Assembly: GCA_020632995.1 (NCBI GenBank)
Contig: JACKEN010000001.1
Span: forward strand, 1,210,001 to 1,274,000
Direction of reading: 5' to 3'
Origin: Deltaproteobacteria bacterium
GTDB lineage: Bacteria; Myxococcota; Kuafuiibacteriia; Kuafuiibacteriales; Kuafuiibacteriaceae
Length of the DNA: 64,000 bases
Below, in pieces: positions 31,248 through 39,896 of the stretch. Under the pieces are notes generated by a model. The model searched no databases. It had not been told where the DNA came from and saw only the letters and a program-made list of their open reading frames with translations. The position numbers and the translations under genes were made by a program. How positions within the stretch are numbered: position 1 is the stretch's first letter; every line of letters begins with the position of its first letter.

Positions 31248-32212
31248 GTGGGCCTCCGATCCGTGAAGTCAGGGAGCAGGTAGAGCACCGCGTCCCCGGA
31301 GGCCTTCACCGACCCCGGGGTGACACGCTGGAAGTTCCCCGAGAGGGGCGCGATGAACTCGAACGGGAACACGTCGATGCCGACGTCCGTCGCGATCCGG
31401 AAGTGCGCGAGCACCTCGCCCGCGACGATCCGCTCGTCCGGGGCGCGCGAGTGCGTCCAGTCGAGGCCCACGTCGACCTGGAGCGGCCGCATCCCGTAGA
31501 AGCCGGCGCCGCCCTCGGCCACGGTCGTCGTGCCGGGGATCAGGGGCGGGTAGAGCGCGACGGGGTCCGGGTACACGACCCGGACCGACACCAGCCACGC
31601 CTCGAGGGCGTCCATGAACTGCTGGGCCTCGGACTTCGGCAGCACGAAGGTCTCCCAGCACCACGCGCCGAGGGAGAGCAGGCCCCCTACGGTGAGGATC
31701 GCGAGGGCGAGCGGCGGGGTCTCGAGGGTCGCGGTGCACCAGAACAGGACGTACAGCCCCACTGTCAGCGACAGCGCCGCGGAGGCCGCGTACACCGCGT
31801 CCACCATCGCTCGGTCGTACTCGCCCCTCGCGCAGTGCTCGACCGCGGAGTTGAGCTTGAGACAGAGCACGACCCCGTCGTAGACGACCCCCACCCCCCG
31901 GCCTTGAAACCTGATCCACCACTTCGTGTTCGCCGAGAAGTCGAAGATCAGGCTGGACCCGGCCACCGCACCGAGGTTGTCGACGGTCGACGCGACGTCC
32001 TTCGCGATGGCGAGCGTGTCGAGCCGATCGATCGAGTCGTCGGAGCAGCGGACCACGATCGAGAGCAACCCAAAGAGCGTGCCGAGGCTGCGGGACGCCA
32101 CCTTCCAGCGCTCCACTTCCTTGATGGCGTCGTCCAGGGCGTCGGCGGACGCGTATAGCTCCTCCAGAGCCTGATCGCTCGGCGCGCCGGGGCGCTGGAT
32201 CCACCGCGCCAC
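31244..32212 (-). CDS. Giant-operon protein E: two-helix membrane segment, probably the C-terminus of F
   Basis: 322 residues from GTG 32212. Two membrane helices, about 140-159 (VYAASAALSLTVGLYVLFW) and 167-187 (PLALAILTVGGLLSLGAWCW), sit in an otherwise soluble protein whose C-terminus is beta-rich. Upstream of this GTG the same frame remains coding-like (KLRPAAGQSIANARVARWIQ), exactly where the coding character of protein F fades. E is therefore most likely the C-terminal third of F, separated by a one-base shift near 32255. It gives the system its only clear membrane anchor. Confidence 0.65.
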   Translation of the reverse strand: MARWIQRPGAPSDQALEELYASADALDDAIKEVERWKVASRSLGTLFGLLSIVVRCSDDSIDRLDTLAIAKDVASTVDNLGAVAGSSLIFDFSANTKWWIRFQGRGVGVVYDGVVLCLKLNSAVEHCARGEYDRAMVDAVYAASAALSLTVGLYVLFWCTATLETPPLALAILTVGGLLSLGAWCWETFVLPKSEAQQFMDALEAWLVSVRVVYPDPVALYPPLIPGTTTVAEGGAGFYGMRPLQVDVGLDWTHSRAPDERIVAGEVLAHFRIATDVGIDVFPFEFIAPLSGNFQRVTPGSVKASGDAVLYLLPDFTDRRPT

Positions 32213-34692
32213 ACGGGCGTTTGCGATGCTCTGCCCCGCGGCTGGGCGCAGCTTCTGTGAAGCGCCTCCTGCAGCGAGAGCGCGAACCGCGCGTGATAGA
32301 TCGTCGGCCCGGAGATGCGGACGAGGCCGGTGCCGAACTTGCGCGCCTCCTGGAGGTCGGTACCGTCAGGAGCCGCGTCGGCCATCAGGTCGGCGAGCCG
32401 ATCGCCCTCGGTCGGCGAGAAGTCGCCGAACGCGCTCGCCGGGTCCCGCGCGGCCAGCCGGATCGCGAAGCTCGCCGCCACGTCCCGGGCCCGGGCCATG
32501 TCGACCGCGAGCATGGGCAGGATCCGGCCATCGACGAACTTGCTCCGCGTCTCGGGAGGCATGGTCGCCACCCAGGCCACCGTGCACTCGTCCAGGAGCG
32601 CTGCCTCGTGAGCGTCGAAGATCGCCTCGATGCTCCGATCCGGGAAGGTCTCGGCCACGACCTCATCTCGAGCCAGCAATGGCGCGCGCGCGAAGATGTC
32701 GCGTAGGACTCCCGAGGAGCGCCGAAGCTCGTCCAACACCCGCTCGGCCGAGAGCGGATCGAAGCGTCTGCGCAGACCGCTCGAGAACCTCGGTTCGGGA
32801 CCGCTGTCTCGGGCCATATCGCACGCCGCCAGCAGGAGCAGGTACGGCTGCGTCTGACGGTCGAAGGTGTAGCCTGTGCCGGGAGTGTAGTACTGGTCGG
32901 GCCGCTTGATGTCGCCCGCGTCGGCGAGCAGGGCCGCCTGCAACCGCTGCTCGGTGCGCCGGTCGACCTCACGCCAGTCGATGCCGTCGAGGTTCGGCTC
33001 GAGCAGGCCCAGGGCGTCCATGATGGCCTCGAGGTCATCGGCGAGCGCGTTCCCGGGATCGACGCTGCCGAGCTCGCGGTCCCAGCCCGCGCAGGTGGTG
33101 GCGAGCGCACAGAGGTCGTCGAAGCGGGCGCGCAGCGCCGCGCGCCCCGGGTCGTCGAATCCAGTCCCGCCGAGCGCGGCGTACACCGCCGCGGCGGTCT
33201 GCGCGGCCGAGTAGCGGGCGGCCACATCCGGGTGGAACAGCCCGAACTCGATGAGCGCCCGAGCGAAGCGGTCGTCCGCCTGCGCGCCGGACAGCTTGCG
33301 ATCGAGGGCGGCGCGTGTCCCCAGGAGGTAGCCCTCGAGGTCCTCGGCGGCGGTGTCGATCAGCAAGAGATCCAAGAGCCATGCGCCGCACTCGTCGACG
33401 GTGGGCGGCCCCTCGGGCGGGCCGGGAGAGTAGGGCGCCACCGCGAGGATGGACAGGAGCGACTCGTACACCTCCACTCGAAAGGTGACCGGGTGGCCCG
33501 CGGCGGCGGCGATGAGCGCCGCCACCGCCTCTCGTGCCCGAACGTGGGTCGGGTACTGCCGAACGAAGGCCATCACGACGCTCCACTCGAGATCGCTCGG
33601 GACGTGGCCGCCGGCGATCGCGTCGAGGATGTCGAGCCCGAGGAGCGGGTCGATGGACACCGCGTTCAGGGTGTCGATCACCCCCTCGTTCTGGAGGAGC
33701 AGCAACAGATCGCCCAGGGAGAGGCTCTTCAGGATCGCGTTCTGGAAGTTGCCCTGCGATCTCCAGCGCCCCTCGCTCGACAGCGAGTCCTCGATGGCCC
33801 GATGGACCGCGACGAGGTCGAGGCTCGCCGGCTCGCGCATCGGCTGGCCAGCCCCGCGGACCTTCTCGACGTGCTCCACCACGCTGAGGCCACCCCGGGC
33901 GCGCGGCAGCGCGATCGCGCGCAGGAAGTCGGCGCGCGCGGTGGTGTCGGTGAGCGCGCTCGTCATCCAGGTCCTGAGCGGCCCCAGCCACGCGACCCAC
34001 TCCCGCAGGATCCCGGCCGAGCCGCGCGGGCCAGAGCGCCACTCACCGGTCGCCCACAGGCCGAGCATGCCGCTGCCGTCGCCGGGCCGATCGAGATCGG
34101 GCGTCGCGGCGAGGAGGGCGCCCAGCCGCTGGAGCAGCTGGTCCGCAAGCCCACCTGCGCCGTGCAGCTCGGCGAACGCCCCGTCGGCGCCGATCGCGGC
34201 GCCGCTGGTGACGCTCTGCACCACCGTGCCGTCGGCCTCGACGCGGAGCCGACCGCTGAGCCCGGTGAGGTCGACCCGGAACCGCTCGCTCACGCCGGGG
34301 TGAGCGCCGAGTTCGAACCGGAGCTCCCAGCGCGATGTGTTTGCGAACGACGCCGCGCTCGGGCCGCTGATCACGGGGACCGCCCACGTGGCGTCGGCCG
34401 CGCTCTGGCGCGGGGTGCGCAGCCAGCTCGAGGCGTCGAGATCGAGGACGTCGGACTTCGAGCTGCCGCTCGCCTTCTCCACGAACGCGACCCTCGACAC
34501 TCGCCAGCCGCACAGCTCGAGCAGCATGATGGCGCCGTCGACCGCGCCCAGGAGCGCGCGGAGCTCTTCGTCGACCGAGCTCGCCACGCGGAAGCAGGGG
34601 CCGCCGCCGTCGCTCTCAGCGCGCTGAGCCACGAGGCGCTCGTTGCACTCCGAGAGGATGATTCGGGGGACGCGAACGAGCGGCAGAGTCAT
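31948..34692 (-). CDS. Giant-operon protein F, mostly alpha-helical, unknown function
   Basis: Starts MTLPLVRVPRIILSECNERL at ATG 34692. The frame is open to 31948, but it has authentic character only to about 32255 (ending PTIYHARFALSLQEALHR); beyond that it is out of frame with protein E. The first 200 residues include a Cys/Trp-containing globular part (AIMLLELCGWRVSRVAFVEK). The remainder is a series of amphipathic helices (SLGDLLLLLQNEGVIDTLNA, DIFARAPLLARDEVVAETFP). No known motif or signal peptide. With E it would be about 1150 residues. It is the first gene of the operon. Confidence 0.7.
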   Translation of the reverse strand: MTLPLVRVPRIILSECNERLVAQRAESDGGGPCFRVASSVDEELRALLGAVDGAIMLLELCGWRVSRVAFVEKASGSSKSDVLDLDASSWLRTPRQSAADATWAVPVISGPSAASFANTSRWELRFELGAHPGVSERFRVDLTGLSGRLRVEADGTVVQSVTSGAAIGADGAFAELHGAGGLADQLLQRLGALLAATPDLDRPGDGSGMLGLWATGEWRSGPRGSAGILREWVAWLGPLRTWMTSALTDTTARADFLRAIALPRARGGLSVVEHVEKVRGAGQPMREPASLDLVAVHRAIEDSLSSEGRWRSQGNFQNAILKSLSLGDLLLLLQNEGVIDTLNAVSIDPLLGLDILDAIAGGHVPSDLEWSVVMAFVRQYPTHVRAREAVAALIAAAAGHPVTFRVEVYESLLSILAVAPYSPGPPEGPPTVDECGAWLLDLLLIDTAAEDLEGYLLGTRAALDRKLSGAQADDRFARALIEFGLFHPDVAARYSAAQTAAAVYAALGGTGFDDPGRAALRARFDDLCALATTCAGWDRELGSVDPGNALADDLEAIMDALGLLEPNLDGIDWREVDRRTEQRLQAALLADAGDIKRPDQYYTPGTGYTFDRQTQPYLLLLAACDMARDSGPEPRFSSGLRRRFDPLSAERVLDELRRSSGVLRDIFARAPLLARDEVVAETFPDRSIEAIFDAHEAALLDECTVAWVATMPPETRSKFVDGRILPMLAVDMARARDVAASFAIRLAARDPASAFGDFSPTEGDRLADLMADAAPDGTDLQEARKFGTGLVRISGPTIYHARFALSLQEALHRSCAQPRGRASQTPVWRGGSSAPARRAIRLWRSYTRPPTPWTTPSRKWSAGRWRPAASARSLGCSRSWSAAPTTRSIGSTRSPSRRTSRRPSTTSVRWPGPA

Positions 34693-34825
34693 GGGCTACT
34701 CACTCACCAGCGTCACGATCGCCAAAGTTAGCAGACTTCCGTCCTTCAGCGCAGCTGTGTACCCTGACTCGAAGATGGGCAGCGTCATGTATCCCCTCCC
34801 ACTCATGCTCGACAGCGCGTTCTCG

Positions 34826-35878
34826 ATGCGTAGTCCCAACCTGAGCTTTCGAGATGACGCGACGTGGCGACAGACGGGCAACCTCCGCGGCGAGATCCCG
34901 GTGAGCGAGGACCTCGAACCTCCCGACAAGCGGGTCATCGAGGACGCAGAGCTCTTCGCCGGGCTCTGGGCGTGGGCGGCCAGCATCCGCTACGAGCAGC
35001 GCCTGCGCGCCGACCGGCTGGCTGGCCAGCCAGAGGGCCCCCCGCAGGACGGACGCTTCTGGTTTGCAGAGTCATACGCGAGGGTGAGCGAGGAACTGAC
35101 AACGGCCGTGGAATCGGGCCGCTTCCAGTACCCATCCTTCGTCCTGCTGAGCATCGCCTACTTCGATGTCGTATACAGAGATAACTTCGAAGCCTTTCAG
35201 GTGCGAGGCACATGCGAAGCTCATTGGGAGTTCGCTTTCCGACTCTCCTACGGTGATTGGTCGGCCATCGCGCGGAGCGCGCTCGGCCCCGGCCTCGCCG
35301 ATGCGGCGCTCGGGCTGTTCTGCCTGGGGCGCTCCGCGCACGCGCACCTGCGCTTCGATCTCTGCCGAGCGCTGGCGTGGGCCTACTCGAACCATTACCC
35401 GACGGGCGCCGACGCGCCCGGGCTCGGCGCCTTCGAGGCGGACTTCTTCGGCATGGGGGAGGTCTTCGACGCGGTCACCGTGCAGATGAAGGCGGTGATC
35501 GAGGCCCGGACCGGTGTGCCGCTGTCGAGCATCCCGGGCCAAGTCCCGTGGCTCGATGGCTGGCTCGACACGTCCGAGGTCGGCACCGTCCTGGGCTTTG
35601 GCACGCCGCTGGCCGAGGAGCGGCGTAGGACCTGGGATCGCGCGACGGAGATCGCGGCCGGGTTCTCGCCGCTGGCGTTCATCTGCGTCCTCGACGGTGC
35701 GAGCGGGGGGCTTCGGGTCCCCCACTTCCTCGGCAGCCTGAACGATGGGGTCAGCCAGCTCGACGGAGAGAAGGTCGACTTCCTCGGCTTCCTCGAGCAG
35801 CTGGCCGACCCACCTTCGATGGACATCCGCCCGGAGACGCAGTTCTTGATCGACCAGTTCTTCGCCGCCGGCCGATGA
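34826..35878 (+). CDS. DUF5995-like protein divergent from the giant operon
   Basis: About 350 residues from ATG 34826 (MRSPNLSFRDDATWRQTGNL); in-frame ATGs at 34778, 34787 and 34691 are possible, and none has a good ribosome binding site. The layout FAESYARVSEELTTAVESGR, then LGRSAHAHLRFDLCRALAWA (compare the N-A-H-I-x-x-D-L core of DUF5995) and GAFEADFFGMGEVFDAVTVQ resembles DUF5995, a helical family of unknown function. The resemblance is from memory. It faces away from protein F across a short AT-richer gap, so the two may share a regulatory region. Confidence 0.55.
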   Translation: MRSPNLSFRDDATWRQTGNLRGEIPVSEDLEPPDKRVIEDAELFAGLWAWAASIRYEQRLRADRLAGQPEGPPQDGRFWFAESYARVSEELTTAVESGRFQYPSFVLLSIAYFDVVYRDNFEAFQVRGTCEAHWEFAFRLSYGDWSAIARSALGPGLADAALGLFCLGRSAHAHLRFDLCRALAWAYSNHYPTGADAPGLGAFEADFFGMGEVFDAVTVQMKAVIEARTGVPLSSIPGQVPWLDGWLDTSEVGTVLGFGTPLAEERRRTWDRATEIAAGFSPLAFICVLDGASGGLRVPHFLGSLNDGVSQLDGEKVDFLGFLEQLADPPSMDIRPETQFLIDQFFAAGR

Positions 35879-35915
35879 AGCCCCCCTTTGACGCGGAGCG
35901 GGCGTCGCCTCTCGC

Positions 35916-37166
35916 TCAGCGGCCGACCGACTGGATCATGTTCTTGGCGGTGTCGTTGTACTTGTCGATGACCTGCCGGAGCATGTCGAACATCTGACCG
36001 CGCTTGTCGATCATGCGCTTGAGCTTCATCGACTCCACGTCGATCGACGACTCACCTCCGCCGCCGCCGCCCTTGCCACCACCACCCTTGCCCCCGCCTC
36101 CGCCTTGCTGCTGGAGCTGGTTCAGGTGGTTGGCCTGATCCTGGATCTTCTTGTCGAAGCCCTTGGTGATCTGCATCAGCAGCATCACCACCTTGTCCTC
36201 CACCGTCATGCCGGGCGCGTTGAGCGCGTCGCCTACCCCCCCCGCGGCCCCCAGCCCGTTGCCGGCCGGAGCGCCCGCCATCGGCAGGCCGCCCTGCGCC
36301 GGAGCGCCGAACATCGGCAACCCGCCCTGCGCGGGAGCCCCTCCGGGCGCAGGCAGGCCGGCGAACGCGGGCGCCCCACCGCCGAACGCGGCCCCGCCCG
36401 GCGCACCGCCGAGCGCGGGGGGCGGGCGCAGGATGTCGTCGAACCCGATCGGCCGCCGGTAGGCGAGGGCGGGCGCCGACATCGGCGCCGCGGCGATGGC
36501 GGGCTGGGCGCCGGGCAAGAGGCCCGCGCCGCCGAGGGTGTTGCTGAGGGCGCCGAGCATCATCCCCTGGTACGCGCCGGGGCCCACCGCGGTGGGCAGC
36601 CCGGCGAAGGCGGCCCCCCGCTGGATCCCGCCGAGGGCGGCGTGAGCCGGGGTCAGCGCGCCCGCGGGCGCCCCGCCGGCCAACAGGCCCTGGGGCTGGC
36701 GCTGCACGGTGAGGACCCCGTCCGCCATCCCGTCCGGGAGGATGCGGCCGCCCAGCCGCGCCTCGAGCTGCCCTCGCGCGAAGGGGTGGGTGTCGAGGAA
36801 GCGCTCCAGCTTCGCGCCCCGCAGGCGCTCCTGCAAAGCCGCGGGACTGCCCGGCGCCGCCCCGGGGCCGGTGCCCAGGTCCACGCGGCCGGTCTGGGAG
36901 GGCGCGTAGTGGGCGCCGCAGCGGCAGGCGCCCATGTTCGGCGCCGCGACCTGGGTCGCGTTGGGCAAGGCACCTTGCTGAGCGAGCTGGGTCACCCCGT
37001 TGGCGGAGAGCCCTCCGGCGGAGCGCTGGAAGTTGTCGATGAGGCTCCTCAGCAGGCCAGCCTGCCGCTTGATGCCGGAGAGCTGCTGCATCAGGGGCTG
37101 GGCCGGGAGGCCGAGGAGGCCCAGGAGCTGGGCGGCTTGGGGTTGGGTGTTCAGCACAGCGGTCAT
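35916..37166 (-). CDS. Gly/Ala/Pro-rich protein with helical ends
   Basis: 416 residues from ATG 37166, with AAGGAG at good distance. The N-terminal 60 residues are helical (AAQLLGLLGLPAQPLMQQLS). The centre is low complexity with repeats (APAQGGLPMFGAPAQGGLPM). The C-terminal 110 residues combine two helices (EDKVVMLLMQITKGFDKKIQ and IDKRGQMFDMLRQVIDKYND) around a poly-Gly/Lys linker. An isolated CRCG lies near residue 80. There is no signal peptide. The helix-linker-helix form is reminiscent of secreted filament or needle-tip proteins (weak inference). Confidence 0.65.
   Translation of the reverse strand: MTAVLNTQPQAAQLLGLLGLPAQPLMQQLSGIKRQAGLLRSLIDNFQRSAGGLSANGVTQLAQQGALPNATQVAAPNMGACRCGAHYAPSQTGRVDLGTGPGAAPGSPAALQERLRGAKLERFLDTHPFARGQLEARLGGRILPDGMADGVLTVQRQPQGLLAGGAPAGALTPAHAALGGIQRGAAFAGLPTAVGPGAYQGMMLGALSNTLGGAGLLPGAQPAIAAAPMSAPALAYRRPIGFDDILRPPPALGGAPGGAAFGGGAPAFAGLPAPGGAPAQGGLPMFGAPAQGGLPMAGAPAGNGLGAAGGVGDALNAPGMTVEDKVVMLLMQITKGFDKKIQDQANHLNQLQQQGGGGGKGGGGKGGGGGGESSIDVESMKLKRMIDKRGQMFDMLRQVIDKYNDTAKNMIQSVGR
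36965..36978. repeat. Type example of a dispersed palindrome, GCAA-N6-TTGC
   Basis: GCAAGGCACCTTGC. The same CAA-N6-TTG frame, flanked by G or T (once A) on the left and C or A on the right, starts at 5159, 7825, 10145, 13241, 14870, 24595, 31045, 36965, 41109, 44834, 49845, 50062, 57267, 58391, 61737, 61837 and 62677 (counted by eye). All but the one at 5159 lie inside genes. Confidence 0.7.
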
Positions 37167-37324
37167 GGCATGGACTCCTTGTCCCCGATGCGCGGGGTAC
37201 GCGGAGGTCCAAGAGCAAGGGGCGGGCCAAGCGCAGGCTGGCCTTCACGTGCGGGCCGGAGCGAGCGCGGCTGCCCACCGGCGGTGTGCAATGCCCGCTC
37301 TGGGGGGCGCGGCGCCCGGCCGCG

Positions 37325-38096
37325 TCAGCGGGCGGTGGTGGCGGTCGCGGTGGCTCGAGGCGCCACCGCCTTGGTGAGGAGCTCGAAGAGGGTGCCTTGC
37401 ATGGCGGGCGGGAGGTTGTGGCCGGCGCGCTCGAACGGGATGACCTGGGCGTCCCAGCCCAGCTCGGTCAGCGCGCGCACCGAGGCCGCGGCGGGGGCGA
37501 AGGGCACCACGGTGTCCTCGCGCCCGTGGAGCGCGCGGATGGACGGGGTCCGGCCCGGCCGCGCGGGGGGGAGCAGCGGCGGCGGGAGCCAGCCGGCCAT
37601 CGGCACCGCGGCCGCGACCTGCTCGGGGTGCCGGACCGCGAGGGCGAGGGTGATCATGCCGCCCTGCGAGAACCCGGTGACGATCGGCGGCCCGGCGTCC
37701 GGGTAGCGGGCGGAGAGGCGCGAGATCAGGGCCGACACCTGCTCCGCGGCGCCCGCGATGTCCTGGGCCATCTGTTCGGTCCGGCCCTCCCGGGTGCGGG
37801 TCCGAAACCAGCCATGGCCGCCGTTCCCCCAAGGGATGGGCGCCCGGGGCAGGATCAGCCGGGCCGGGAGCCGGAGCCCCTCGAACGCCCGGGCGAAGCC
37901 CTCGGGCGAGTCGCCGAGGCCGTGGATGGCCACGATCAGCGGCAGGCGCGGATCCTCGGGATCGCCGCCCAGCACCTGCTCCTCCCAGGTCAGCGGGGCG
38001 GGGGCCGGGGGCCGGCGCAGGCGCCTCCGAGCGGCGGAGACACCCCGCGGCGGCGAGGGCGAGGAACAGGAGCAGGGCGTTGCGAGGCGGAGGCAT
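37325..38096 (-). CDS. Alpha/beta-hydrolase esterase lipoprotein (one frameshift)
   Basis: Starts MPPPRNALLLFLALAAAGCL (lipobox AAGC) and shifts frame once near 38000, in a G-rich run, into LTWEEQVLGGDPEDPRLPLI. The catalytic elements of a phospholipase/carboxylesterase-like hydrolase follow: VAIHGLGDSPEGF (oxyanion region), VTGFSQGGM (Ser nucleophile), HGREDTVVP (Asp) and RAGHNLP (His). It should be a surface or periplasmic esterase. A 20-bp perfect inverted repeat begins 3 bp upstream of the start, between it and the divergent histidine kinase. Confidence 0.8.
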
Positions 38097-38098
38097 CG

Positions 38099-38118
38099 CC
38101 GAATCCTTGCGGATTCGG
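38099..38118. promoter_or_regulatory. 20-bp perfect inverted repeat in a divergent promoter
   Basis: CCGAATCCTTGCGGATTCGG has perfect 8-bp arms around TTGC. It fills half of the 48-bp gap between the esterase and histidine-kinase starts, so it is placed to control both genes as an operator. As RNA it could also form a hairpin just before the esterase start codon. Confidence 0.6.
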
Positions 38119-38144
38119 GCCGGGCGCGCCAACAATCCAAGCGC

Positions 38145-39074
38145 ATGGCGGACGGGGTCCAGCCGCCGCCGGGCGAGGCAGACGCGCCCGGTCAGGAGCA
38201 GCAGGAGGCCCTCCGGGAGGCGCAGCGCGCCCTGGAGGAGGCCCAGGCCCGGCTCGTGCAGTCCGAGAAGATGGCCTCGCTCGGGATGCTGGTGGCCGGC
38301 ATCGCGCACGAGATCAACACCCCCATCGGGGCGGTGGCGAGCATGCACGACACCCTCGTGCGCGCGGTGGCCCGGATGCGAGAGGTGCTCGACCACGAGC
38401 TGCCCGGCGGAGTCGACGGTGAGCCGCGGCTGACCAAGCTCCTCGGGATCATCGAGGACGCGAACCGCGTGATCGCGGACGGCACGAGCCGGGTCACCAC
38501 CATCGTGCGGCGCCTGCGCAGCTTCGCCCGCCTCGACGAGGCGGAGCTGGAGGGCGCGGACCTGAACGAGGGGCTCGAGGACACCCTCACCCTGATCCAC
38601 CACGAGCTGAAGCACGGCATCACGGTGGCGCGAGACTTCGCGCCGCTGCCGAAGGTGGACTGCTTCCGCGGGCGCCTGAACCAGGTGTTCCTGAACCTGC
38701 TGATGAACGCGCGGCAGGCGATCACCGGGACGGGCACCATCGAGCTGCGCACCTGGTCGGACGACGCCTACGTCTACGTCTCGGTCACCGACAGCGGGGT
38801 GGGGATCGCACCGGAGCACCTCGACCGGATCTTCGAGCCCGGCTTCACGACCAAGGGCGTGGGGGTGGGCACCGGCCTGGGGCTCTCGATCTGTCGTCAG
38901 ATCGTCGAGGAGCACTGCGGCGAGATCTGGGCCGAGAGCGTGCTCGGGCAAGGCAGCACGTTCACCTTGAAGATCCCGCGCGACGTGAAGGCCCGCCACG
39001 AAGCCCGTCGGCTCGCCTCCATCGGGCAGAACCCGGCTACAGGATCTGGAAGCGGAACAGCAGGTAGCACGTGA
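38145..39074 (+). CDS. Soluble histidine kinase
   Basis: 309 residues from ATG 38145. A short Gln/Glu-rich coiled coil (EALREAQRALEEAQARLVQS) leads to the H-box SLGMLVAGIAHEINTPIGAV, the N-box QVFLNLLMNARQAI, and the G boxes VTDSGVGIAPEH and GVGTGLGLSICRQIV. No membrane helix, PAS or receiver domain is present, so the input must come through a partner protein. No response regulator is adjacent; it is an orphan kinase. The 3' end overlaps the convergent gene by 38 bp. Confidence 0.9.
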   Translation: MADGVQPPPGEADAPGQEQQEALREAQRALEEAQARLVQSEKMASLGMLVAGIAHEINTPIGAVASMHDTLVRAVARMREVLDHELPGGVDGEPRLTKLLGIIEDANRVIADGTSRVTTIVRRLRSFARLDEAELEGADLNEGLEDTLTLIHHELKHGITVARDFAPLPKVDCFRGRLNQVFLNLLMNARQAITGTGTIELRTWSDDAYVYVSVTDSGVGIAPEHLDRIFEPGFTTKGVGVGTGLGLSICRQIVEEHCGEIWAESVLGQGSTFTLKIPRDVKARHEARRLASIGQNPATGSGSGTAGST

Positions 39075-39609
39075 GGAAGCCGAACCCGTAGGCGAGGGCC
39101 ACCGCGATCCACATCACCGAGATCCCGGGCACGGCAGCGGGCACCGGGGCCGGGCCGATGGCCGGGCGCGCGAAGCTGCCGCTCCGCGGGGCGTTGAGGA
39201 TCGAGCTTCGATAGCCTTGGGTGCTGAGGAAGTCCTGCAGCGCCTCGATGAAGCGGTTGTACTCGCCCCGAGTGAGGTCGAGGTCGCGCTTGTAGCGCGC
39301 CTCGAACTGGTGCTTCACGTAGGCGTAGGAGCGCAGCTCTGCGTCCTTGGTGCGGACCCCGACGTGCCCGCAGATCAGGCCGCGATCCTCGGGATCTCGC
39401 TGGGAGCAGAGCAGGACAGCCTGCCGCGCCTTGAGCCCGCCGTCGGTGCTCGGCCCGTCCGGCTCGGTGACCCGCACGAAGCGCGGGTTTGCCGTGCCGT
39501 AGCGCTCGGGTGAGAACTTCAGGTTGATCAGATCGCTCAGGTGCACCGCCTCGTTGGCGTGGAAGGTGCGGCTCTGATCCGTGACCATGGTCCGATCCTG
39601 GGCTTCCAT
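39037..39609 (-). CDS. Hypothetical protein with a C-terminal membrane anchor
   Basis: 190 residues from ATG 39609 (or ATG 39588). The soluble part (HANEAVHLSDLINLKFSPER, KHQFEARYKRDLDLTRGEYN) matches no family I know. It contains three Cys and a Pro/Ala-rich linker. The last 29 residues are one membrane helix (VMWIAVALAYGFGFLTCYLL), giving a tail-anchored topology with the bulk in the cytoplasm. Confidence 0.7.
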   Translation of the reverse strand: MEAQDRTMVTDQSRTFHANEAVHLSDLINLKFSPERYGTANPRFVRVTEPDGPSTDGGLKARQAVLLCSQRDPEDRGLICGHVGVRTKDAELRSYAYVKHQFEARYKRDLDLTRGEYNRFIEALQDFLSTQGYRSSILNAPRSGSFARPAIGPAPVPAAVPGISVMWIAVALAYGFGFLTCYLLFRFQIL

Positions 39610-39791
39610 ACCAAGTCCTCGGCGGGCTGTGAAATGATCCGCATGGCCTACGCCCTCGGCCGCGGCTGCGCCCGAACGAGACCCTGTGGGCCTGCCGCAT
39701 ACCAGGATATACCCGCCGCTGCGACGGGATGCCGCGGGCCGGGGCGTTGCCCGCTGGGCTGAAAAGTCCTGACTTCCCTGATGTTTGCGCG

Positions 39792-39846
39792 TGACACATT
39801 GTTGTCACATTGGCGCCGAGGCCCCGTCACCTAGACGTCACAACGG
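39792..39846 (+). promoter_or_regulatory. Pho-box-like array upstream of the Na/Pi cotransporter
   Basis: Heptamers at exact 11-bp steps: TGACACA (39792), TGTCACA (39803), a degenerate unit (39814), CGTCACC (39825) and CGTCACA (39836). Seven-base direct repeats with 4-bp spacers are the layout of PhoB/PhoP boxes (consensus CTGTCAT in E. coli). The array ends 50 bp before the start of a phosphate transporter. The rest of the 287-bp gap (39610-39791) shows nothing else recognisable. Confidence 0.65.
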
Positions 39847-39896
39847 CCGCGTTGACCCTCTCCTCCGCGGCCCCTGTAGTTTGCTCGAGACAAACT

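Noticed and set aside
18756..34692. Extracellular contractile injection system or phage tail cluster
   Set aside because: No sheath, tube, baseplate, LysM or AAA+ assembly protein is visible among the giant proteins, so the size and operon layout alone do not justify it.
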